From an uncultured Clostridia bacterium (GTDB taxonomy: Bacteria; Bacillota; Clostridia; Christensenellales; Borkfalkiaceae), in contig CANRFW010000002.1 in assembly GCA_947630035.1 (NCBI GenBank), positions 1-53,634 on the forward strand: a stretch of 53,634 nucleotides of DNA, read 5' to 3'. A program made the translations under genes and the position numbers. The notes under the pieces were generated by a model, which was not told the DNA's origin, searched no databases, and saw only the letters and a list, made by a program, of their open reading frames with translations. Shown piece by piece: positions 35,577 through 44,700 of this stretch. Positions within the stretch are counted from its first letter, which is position 1. Each line of letters begins with the position of its first letter.

Positions 35577-36395
35577 TCACCCCAGTCCGATACATTCGGT
35601 ACAAATGTCGGTGGCTTTTGCAAGCACACTGCCCGCCCCGCCGTTCACGATACCCGCAACGATGAGGGCGACGGCGATGGCGATCACCGCGATTTGCACC
35701 GTGAGTTTTGCGGCGCGGAGCCGTTTCGGGTCGATTTGCTTCTTCTCTGCGGGAGGAAGCACGCTCTCCGCCTCTCCCGTGCGGATTGCGAGCTTTGCGG
35801 CCTTCAGTTCGGCGCGGACGGAGAAGATCTCCGCTGTCTGCGCGGCGATGCACAATACAAGCGCGATCCCCACCCACGGCATCACGTTTTTCACCATGCG
35901 GAGAATGTCGCCGTTAAAATCGGCGGAGGAGTAGTTGGAGGGGGTAAACACATACACAAGCCCGTAAATCGCGCCCACGAGACAGACGGCGAGGGCGAAG
36001 CACCACAGCACCATGCGGAGATTTTCGTGGAAACGGATCTTGGCGCAGGCGGCGGCAAAGTCCTCCCCGCCCTCCGTCGGCAGTCTCTTTTTGAGGCGGG
36101 CGAGCGCAAGTTTTTCGTCCGCACGGGGGCGGCGGCTCTCCGAAACGGGGAGAAGCACGCTCACGATAAATCCCCCGACGATCGCGGCGATCCACACCCC
36201 CATGAGGGAGAGGGGAACAACAAGGTGGCTCTTAAGCGCCGCATAGGTATAATTATGCCCCGCGGGATCGGGTCCGCCGTAGTAGATATCGGCGGCGGCG
36301 ACGAGAAAGGCAAGCGCGACCGCTGCGGTGAGTACGCCGAGCAGAATGCCGTATACAAGGCGTATTTTTTTATTTTTTACGTCCATCGGCTGCAC
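35577..36395 (-). CDS. Membrane protein ending in a CXXC tail (CD1871A-like C-terminus)
   Basis: 272 aa, several TM segments; C-terminal GSVLAKATDICTECIGLG; immediately upstream of the polyferredoxin gene. Confidence 0.78.
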   Translation of the reverse strand: MQPMDVKNKKIRLVYGILLGVLTAAVALAFLVAAADIYYGGPDPAGHNYTYAALKSHLVVPLSLMGVWIAAIVGGFIVSVLLPVSESRRPRADEKLALARLKKRLPTEGGEDFAAACAKIRFHENLRMVLWCFALAVCLVGAIYGLVYVFTPSNYSSADFNGDILRMVKNVMPWVGIALVLCIAAQTAEIFSVRAELKAAKLAIRTGEAESVLPPAEKKQIDPKRLRAAKLTVQIAVIAIAVALIVAGIVNGGAGSVLAKATDICTECIGLG

Positions 36396-36409
36396 CTCCT
36401 TTTCTATCC

Positions 36410-36438
36410 ATTATAATCTGCGCGCGCAAATTCGTCAA
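36410..36438 (-). promoter_or_regulatory. Minus-strand promoter of the redox operon
   Basis: On minus strand TTGACG-17-TATAAT. Confidence 0.78.
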
Positions 36439-36475
36439 GCGGTTTGTATTTTCTTCGGGCAATTTTCATTTCCGC

Positions 36476-36504
36476 TTGACAATTCCGCCCCGCGGGGGTA
36501 TCAT
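36476..36504 (+). promoter_or_regulatory. Promoter of the cysteine-desulfidase-like gene
   Basis: TTGACA-17-TATCAT with palindrome CCCCGCGGGG (36488-36497) in the spacer. Confidence 0.8.
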
Positions 36505-36530
36505 AGGAGGGCAAAGATAAGGGAGAAACC

Positions 36531-37796
36531 ATGGAAAAAAGCGTATACAAACGATACCTTGCGGCGCTCGAAGAGGAACTTCTGCCCGCCATGGGCTGTA
36601 CGGAGCCGATCGCCGTCGCCTACTGTGCGGCGCTTGCGCGGGAGGCGCTCGGGCACCTTCCCGAACGGGTGGAGGTATCCGTCAGCGGGAATATTCTCAA
36701 GAACGTGAAGAGCGTCGTCGTCCCCAATACGGGCGGCATGCGCGGGGTACGGGCGGCGGCCGCGGCGGGGATCGTCGCGGGAAAGGCCTCCGAGAAGCTC
36801 GAGGTCCTCTCGGGCGTGGGGGACGGGGAGTTCCCCGCGATCGCGAAATACCTCGCGGAGACGGAGATCGCCCTCGGGAGGATGCAGAGCGACCGTATCT
36901 TCGATATCGGGGTGCGCGTCTTTTGCGGGAAGGATACCGCCTATGCCCGCATCGAGGGGCACCACACCAACGTCATCCGTCTCGAGAAAAACGGGGAGGC
37001 GTTTATAAGCCTTGCGGAGGAGGCGGAGGGTGCCGAACCCGACCGCCCCATGTCGGTGGAGGAAATTTGCGAATTTTCGGAGTGTGCGGACCTCGAAGAC
37101 GTGCGTCCTCTCATCGCCCGCCAGATCGCCTACAACGGGCAAATTGCGGAGGAGGGTCTCAAAAACGACTACGGCGCACGGGTCGGGAAGGTGCTTTTGT
37201 CCTCCCTCGGGAAGGAGGTGCATAACTGCGCCAAGGCCGCCGCGGCGGCGGGATCGGACGCCCGTATGAACGGGTGCAACCTGCCCGTCGTCATCGTCTC
37301 GGGGAGCGGGAATCAGGGCATCACCGCCTCCGTCCCCGTGATGGTCTACGCGAAGATGCTCGGCGCAAGCGAGGAAAAGCTCTACCGCGCCGTCCTCCTC
37401 TCCGACCTCATCACCATTCATTTGAAGACGCGCATCGGCAGGCTCTCCGCCTATTGCGGGGCGGTGAGTGCGGGCGCGGGTGCGGGCGCGGGGGTGTGCT
37501 ACCTCACGGGGGGAAGCCGCGAGGAAATTGCGGGGACCGTCCTCAACGCCCTCGCGATCGACTCGGGCATCGTGTGCGACGGGGCGAAATCGAGCTGTGC
37601 GGCGAAGATCGCCTCCGCCGTGGAAGCGGGGCTTCTCGGCATGGAGATGTGCAAGCGGGGGAGTGTGTTTGCGGGGGGAGACGGCATCGTGGAGGGCGGA
37701 GTGGAACGCACCATCCGCAACGTCGGCGACCTCGCGCGGTACGGTATGAAGAGGACGGACGAGGAGATCATCCGCCTCATGATCGGGTCCAAGTAA
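36531..37796 (+). CDS. L-cysteine desulfidase / UPF0597 (serine dehydratase alpha-like) family
   Basis: LLPAMGCTEPIAVAYCAALAREALG, SGNILKNVKSVVVPNTGG, GSGNQGITASVPV, ICDGAKSSCAAKI. Confidence 0.9.
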   Translation: MEKSVYKRYLAALEEELLPAMGCTEPIAVAYCAALAREALGHLPERVEVSVSGNILKNVKSVVVPNTGGMRGVRAAAAAGIVAGKASEKLEVLSGVGDGEFPAIAKYLAETEIALGRMQSDRIFDIGVRVFCGKDTAYARIEGHHTNVIRLEKNGEAFISLAEEAEGAEPDRPMSVEEICEFSECADLEDVRPLIARQIAYNGQIAEEGLKNDYGARVGKVLLSSLGKEVHNCAKAAAAAGSDARMNGCNLPVVIVSGSGNQGITASVPVMVYAKMLGASEEKLYRAVLLSDLITIHLKTRIGRLSAYCGAVSAGAGAGAGVCYLTGGSREEIAGTVLNALAIDSGIVCDGAKSSCAAKIASAVEAGLLGMEMCKRGSVFAGGDGIVEGGVERTIRNVGDLARYGMKRTDEEIIRLMIGSK

Positions 37797-37808
37797 GAGC
37801 GGAATGTA

Positions 37809-37839
37809 TAAACGGGGGGGTTTGCCCTCCGTTTTTTGC
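37809..37839 (+). terminator. Intrinsic terminator
   Basis: AAACGGGGGGGTTTGCCCTCCGTTTTTT. Confidence 0.8.
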
Positions 37840-38150
37840 ATTTATTCAATTTTTCGGTCATACAAGCGAATTATTTGTGAAAATTATGAGATAGGAGGGG
37901 AAATCGGTTGCAAAAAAATCCCCAATGTGGTAGGATGGTATTGCGCGCCAAAGCGCGTTCCTTTTTCTCGCGTACATGCGCGACACAATATTCGCGTGGA
38001 GGAAGCGCCCTTTCCGCCGCCGCATTCGCGCTACCCGCCGCGTCATTCCGACGCCGCTCGTGCCTGTCCAACACGTCATTCCGACGCCGCGCCCTTTGCG
38101 GCGGAGGAACCTCGCCCCTCCTCATACCGACGCCGCGCGCCTGTTCAACG

Positions 38151-38317
38151 CGTCATTCTGAACCCCCGCGATTGACTTCGCCATTCGGAATATTCGGTGG
38201 GGGTGAAGAATCCCGAGGATGAAAGCGACGAGTATGGTTTGCGGACTTCGTACTTCGGGATCCTTCGCACGATGGGCTTTTGCGTTTTTACTCCTACTCT
38301 ATCGGCTCAGGATGACG
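38151..38317 (+). repeat. R6 element (~167 bp)
   Basis: CGTCATTCTGAACCCCCGCG...GGTGAAGAATCCCGAGGATG...GGGATCCTTCGCACGATGGGC...GGCTCAGGATGACG. Confidence 0.92.
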
Positions 38318-38349
38318 CGGTAATCGGGGCACGCGTAACCGCCTATATA

Positions 38350-38379
38350 CGTCATGTCGAGCGCAGTCGAGACATGACG
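38350..38379. repeat. R3 element
   Basis: CGTCATGTCGAGCGCAGTCGAGACATGACG. Confidence 0.92.
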
Positions 38380-38390
38380 CGTTTGTACCA

Positions 38391-38473
38391 CGTCACCCCG
38401 CCCCGCCCGCAGCTATGATTGTTATCGAAGGGCGGCACGAGCCACAGGCGAAGTAGCGCAGTCGAGGGGGACG
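38391..38473 (-). repeat. R1 element
   Basis: CGTCACCCCGCCCCGCCCGCAGCTATGATTGTTATCGAAGGGCGGCACGAGCC... Confidence 0.9.
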
Positions 38474-38574
38474 TGGTTCCAAAAGATTTTGCGCCGTATA
38501 TCGGGGGCGAACCCACCCCCCTACCCCCCTCCCACGGAGGGGGCATGCGAGCAGGCGCACGTTACCCCCCGCGC

Positions 38575-38657
38575 CTCATACCGACGCCGCGTAGCGGCGG
38601 AGCGTATCTTTCATGGAAAGATTCACTTACTCCGCCTGCGGCTCCGTTCGGAATGAG
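38575..38657 (+). repeat. R4 element
   Basis: CTCATACCGACGCCGCGTAGCGGCGGAGCGTATCTTTC...GGAATGAG. Confidence 0.92.
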
Positions 38658-38729
38658 GGACGGGAATCCGCGCAGTGAAATACAAGCAAAAAAATCGTGC
38701 GAAACATACACCACCATCGGAGGTTGTTC

Positions 38730-41700
38730 ATGAAGGCTAACGTCAAAAAATTCTGCATCCGCGGGCTGTCGGTCGCAATGGGTGCGACCCTCGTTGCGGG
38801 GGCGATCGCCGCCGTACCCACGGGGGCGAAAATATCCCCTGCGGCGGAGGCGATCCGAAGAGGGGTGCAGCTCGTTACGGGGCAGTTCAATACCGATAAC
38901 CTCCGTGCGAAATATCTCAACCGCAACCTCGTCACCGAGAATACCCTTGCCAAGGATGCGGAGCATTGGGTCATCGTCGAACTCGGCGAAGACAGCCTCA
39001 TGGACCTCTATGAAGAGAGCGGTAAGGAGCTTTCCTATGCGGAGTTCGTCAAGACTCCCGCCGCCGTCAACCGCAAGAAGGTCCTCGACGAAAAGCACCG
39101 CGCCTTCCTCTCCTCCTTAAAGCAGGAGGGGATCGGCTTCGAGTGCAAATACCGCTATACCGACCTCGTGGACGGCGTCGCCCTCAAGATCGAGAACGGC
39201 GATTTCGGCGCGGTCTCGGAGATGAAGGGGGTTTCTTACGCCTATTATTCGGAGTCTTACGCGCAGCCCGAGACGGTGAACAACAACGCGAACGCCTATC
39301 CCACCGGCATCTATAATTCGGACGACGTGGCGACACCGCCCTACAGCGTACAGGGCGAGGACATGGTCGTCTCCATTCTCGATACGGGTCTCGATTTCAC
39401 CCATCAGGCGTTTGCCAAGATGCCCGAAAAGCCCCGCCTTTCGCGGGACGCCGTCGCCAAACTCCTTCCCACGTTGGACGCCGCGACGACGACGGCGAAC
39501 CTCACCGTCGATCAGGTGTACTATAACTCCAAAGTGCCCTTTGCCTATGACTATGCGGACGACGATCCCGACGTCTATCCTTCCTACTCCAACCACGGCA
39601 CCCACGTCGCGGGCATCATTGCGGGCAGGGACGAGAGCCGCGAGGTTGGCGAAGGCTACACCTTCAAGGGGGTTGCGCCCGAGGCGCAGCTCATGATCTG
39701 CAAGGTGTTCACCGATAACTTCGACAGCAAGATGCTCGGCGGGGCGGACGGCGTGGATATCCTCGCCGCCGTTTCGGACAGCGTCCACATGGGGGTGGAC
39801 GTCATCAACATGTCCCTCGGCACCTCCGCGGGCTTCACCATCCCCGCCGAAAAGGACCATATGGACGAGGTCTACCAGAGCGTCGAGAACGCGGGCGTCA
39901 GCCTCGTCGTGGCGGCGAGCAACGACTATTCCTCGGGCTTCGGCGGCGAGAACGGTTCCAACCTCACCTCCAACCCCGATTCGGGCGTCGTCGGCTCTCC
40001 CTCCACCTACTACTCCGCCCTCTCCGTCGCCTCCATTCAGGGGGTGAAATCCAAGTACCTCGCGATCGGGCAGGACGTAAAAAATCCCGATGAGGCGGAG
40101 ACCATCGTCATCAATGAGACGGTGGACGGCAACGGCAACACCTACGACTTCATCAAGCTCCTCTACGATGCGTACGAGGAGTGGACGGAGGAAGAGGTAG
40201 ACCGCTCCAAGCCTTTATCCCTTCCCTATGTCGTCATCGGCGGCGTGGGGGATACCTCCAACTACACCAACTCCATCCGCAGAAAACTCGCCCAGCAGCC
40301 CACCATCGCCCTCGTCAAGCGCGGCGACATCAACTTCTCCGACAAGGTGCGCTATGCCAAGGCGAACGGCGCGGCGGGGTGCATCATCTACAACAACGTC
40401 TCGGGCACCATCCGCATGTCCCTCGGCGACGTGGAGAACCCCATCCCCACCTGTTCCGTCGGCATGGACGACGGCAAGAAGCTCGTGGACGCGGTCTCGG
40501 GCGGCACGGGCTATGTGACCTTCGCGGGCGACTACCTCGCGGGGCCGTTCATGTCCGACTTCTCGAGCTGGGGTCCCACCCCCGATCTGAAATTAAAGCC
40601 CGAGATCACGGCGCACGGCGGGGAGATCGTCTCCTCCGTCCCGGGCGGGTACGACACGCAGAGCGGCACCTCGATGGCGACCCCCAACATGGCGGGCGCG
40701 GTGGCCCTCCTCCGCCAATACGTGAAGCAGAACGCGAAGACAAAGTACAAGGGACTCGTGACGGACGCAAGCGGCAATGTGGACAACGTGAAGCTCGTCA
40801 AGCTCACCTACCAGCTCCTCATGAGTTCGGCGACGATGGCGCTCAACGAGGACGGCGATCCCTACTCCCCGAGAAAACAGGGCGCGGGGCTCGGCGGCAT
40901 CAAGGCCGCCATGGATGCCGAGGCGTACCTCACCGTCAAGGCGGTGAAGAGCGAGATAAAAGAGGGCGTGAACACCTACGACCAAGTGGGGACGACCGCG
41001 GGCTACACCGCGGCGGGTAGCGTCGATTTCGACAAGACCAAGGTGGAGTTCGGCGACGACAAGTCCCGCACGGGCGTCTATGACATGACGTTCACCGTAC
41101 ACAACCTCAAGGAGGCCGCCCTCACCTACACGCCCAAGTACTATGTGATGACGGAGACCATCGCGAGCGATTTGAAGACGGTTGCGGAAAAGGCGTATAT
41201 GCTCGACCCCGAGATCGAACTCTGGGTGAACGGCAGCCCCGCAACGAACGTCACCGTCGCCGCGGGGAGCGAGGCAGTCGTGCGGGTGCGCATCTCCCTC
41301 TCCGATAACGACAGGGACTATATCGAGCGCTCCTTCGAAAACGGCATGTATGTGGAGGGGTTCGTCCGTCTCGAAAAGACGGGGGACGCCACCGTCGATT
41401 TGGGCATTCCCTTCCTCGCCTTCTACGGCGATTGGCTCGACGGGCCCATGTTCGACTATACCATGTACGAGATCGCGGCGAGCGACGCCGATCCTTCCAT
41501 TGAAGAGGAGGATAAGCTGAAGCCCACCGCGGAGGCGACCCGTCCTCTCGGTCTCTATTGGAACGAGGGCTATGTGGTGCCCCTCGGCTCCTATCTTTAC
41601 GAAGTCTCGGAGTTCGACAACGAGATCTATCCCGAGGAGCGCAAGGCCGCCCTCTCCGCGTTCGACACCGAGGAGGCGCGCACCGTCTACGAACTCTACA

Positions 41701-44700
41701 TGATCTCGACGGGGCTTCTCCGCGGGGCGAAGTATCTCGACGTCACCATCACCGATACGACGACGGGCGAACTCGTCTACACCAAGCGGGAGGAAAATAT
41801 CAGCAAGTCCTTCACGGGCGGGGGCGGCGGCGTGCGCGGCGCTTCGGTGATGATCGAAGTCAACCCGATCGATTGGGGGCTTTCGAGCAACGTCACCTAC
41901 CGCCTCGACATGGTGGGCACCCTCGACTACGCGGGCGGGGAGAACGCGAAGAAGAACACCTTCTCCTTCGAGTTCACCGTCGATACCGAGTGTCCCGTGT
42001 ACACCGATTACAGGGTGCGCTACGAGCCTTACCGCGAGAACGGCGTCACCAAGTACAATATCTACCTCGACGTGGACGTGCAGGATAACCAATACGTCAT
42101 GGATGCCATGCCCTGCTATCTTCTCGACATGCCGGGCGATCTCGACGGCGAGGAGGGGACGCTCACCCTCTTCACCGAATACCCCATCCCCGCCTACGGC
42201 GAAAAGGGGGAGATGACGACGGTCAGCCTCGACATTACCGATTACTACGAGCAGATCTTGACCGACATGGAGAGCGGCACGGGGTACTTTAAGAACGGCA
42301 TCTATTTCGCCGTCGAGGACTACGCGTTCAACCAGAATATCTTCCTCTTCGATATCCGCGAGGCGAAGGGCTTTGCGGAGACCGCCTCCCTCGGCGAGGA
42401 CGGCAAGCTCACCCTCTCGGGGACGGCGGACGTGCCCCGCCCCGACGGCACGACGGGCAAGGTCAATAAATACGATCTCACGATTGCGCAGTACGAGAAC
42501 TACAACGTGAACGTCGTCACCGCGCCCTCCGCGGCGGATGCGGGTTCCGTCGTCATCGTGCCCCACAATACGGAGGAGCGCATCGCCGTCTCCAAGGTCC
42601 GCGAGATCTTCGCGATCGAGGGGAGCGGGGAACAGCTCTTCGACGTCGTGATGGATACCCCCGTCTACAATTCGCAGACGCAGGAGACGACGATCGGCAG
42701 GGTCGTCCTCGCGCAGATCAACGTCAAGATAGGGGGGACCCCCCGCAGCAAGCCGACGCCGACGGGCATCGAACTTGCCTCCGTCCTCAACGAGAACAAC
42801 CATATCGATACCTTGCAGGGGATGCTCGTCGTCAACCCCGGGCAGACGCAGAGAACGCCCACCTACAATCCCGACGGTTCCGTCACATGGACGGAGGGGC
42901 CTGTCACCTTAAAGCCCCGCGTCACCCCTTGGTACTGTGCCGAGATCGAGAACTATGAGTTCACCTTCTCCACCGATTCGGAGGCGGCGGCACGGATCAA
43001 CGAGAACGGCGAACTCACCTTCGAGAGGAGGGGGAATGCGACGGTCACCGTCGCCATAAAGGATGCCCCCGCCTCCCTCAACTGGGTCAACGCGACCCTC
43101 ATCATCCACGTCAACGAAGAGTACGATATCGAGAGCTACCGCCTCTATCACTTCTACGGAGACGGGGACGACGGCGTCGTGGATATCCCCTCCGACTACA
43201 ATATCATGTACATGGACGCGGCGGCGTTCCAATACAACACAAAGATTACGAAGCTCGTCCTGCCCTACACCCTCACGCAGATCCCCGACGAGGCATTCAA
43301 GGGGTGCGTAAACCTCGAAGAGGTCACCATTCCGAGCGCCTGCACCTATATCGGCGTCTCGGCGTTCGCGGGGTGCGAAAAGCTCGAAAAGGTCATCTTC
43401 TCCAACGGGAAAGACCCCTTCAAGAAGGACTTGCCCGAAGAGGAGTGGTTTACGGACGTCGGCTCCGTCACGATCGGCAGGAACGCCTTCCGTAACTGCA
43501 CCGCCCTCACCGACCTCGTCGACGCGGAGGGGGCCCTCACCAAGCGCATCACGACCGTTCTCGACTATGCGTTCAGCGGCTGTACCTCCCTCAAAGAAAT
43601 CGACCTCTCCCGTCTCCGCATTGCGGGCAGGGGAGTGTTCGGCGAGGCGCCCCGCTATATCCCCACCGAATACGGCTGGGCGGAGATCGAAGTATCTCTC
43701 GCCTCGTCCATAGAGACGGTGATCACGGACGACAACACGCCGATCGGGACGGAAATGTTCCGCGGCTGCACCAACCTCAAGCATATCGGCGAGAAGAGGG
43801 GAGAAGAGGAATATGTTCTCTCCGTCTCCCGCATCGGCGACTACGCCTTCTACGGCTGTTCGAACCTCGAGGTGACGTTCGGGAATACCGCCGCGAACCC
43901 GCTCTACTACTTCGGCGATTACGCCTTTGCCAAGACGGGCTTTACGAAATTTACCCTCCCCGTCGGCGAATACGCCCTCGGCGAATACGCCTTCGGCGGC
44001 AACGAGAACCTTCAAAAGGTCGTTATCCCCGAGGGGACGAAGATCACCTCCTGCGGGAGCGCCTTCCTCGGCTTCAATGAGTCCAACGAAGGAGACGAGG
44101 AAGACAAGAAAATAAAGTCCGTCCCCGCCTGCACTCTCTTCACGGCGTTCGAACTCGGCGCGGGGTACACGGGCGTCCACTCGGTGGAGGACGGCATCCT
44201 CTTTACGGAGGAGGACGGCGTGCGGCTCGAGTGCATCCCCGTGGGGAAAAACAGCACGGAGATCTCCATTCCGAAGGGTGCGAAAAAGATCGGCGCGGGC
44301 GCGTTTGCAGGCTCGCCCATCGCCTCCGTCACCCTTTCGGATGTCACCGAACTCGGCGCGGAGGCGTTCGAGAACTGCACGCTCCTTAAAAGCGTCACCC
44401 TCCCCGAGGGGCTTACCGAGATCCCCGCGGGCGCCTTTGCGGGCTGCATCGCACTCACGGATATCAACCTCGAAAACGTCACCCATATCGGCGAAAATGC
44501 CTTTAAGGGGTGCGTTGCGCTCACGAATGCAACCCTCACCTCCGCGGAGGAGATCGGCGCCTATGCCTTCAGCAGAACGGCGCTCGCAGAGCTTACCGCG
44601 CCGAACCTCGAAGCGATCGGCGTTGCGGCGTTTGCGAACGCGAAGATCGCGGGCGAACTCTCTCTTCCCAAGCTCAAGACTCTCGATTCCTATGCCTTCC

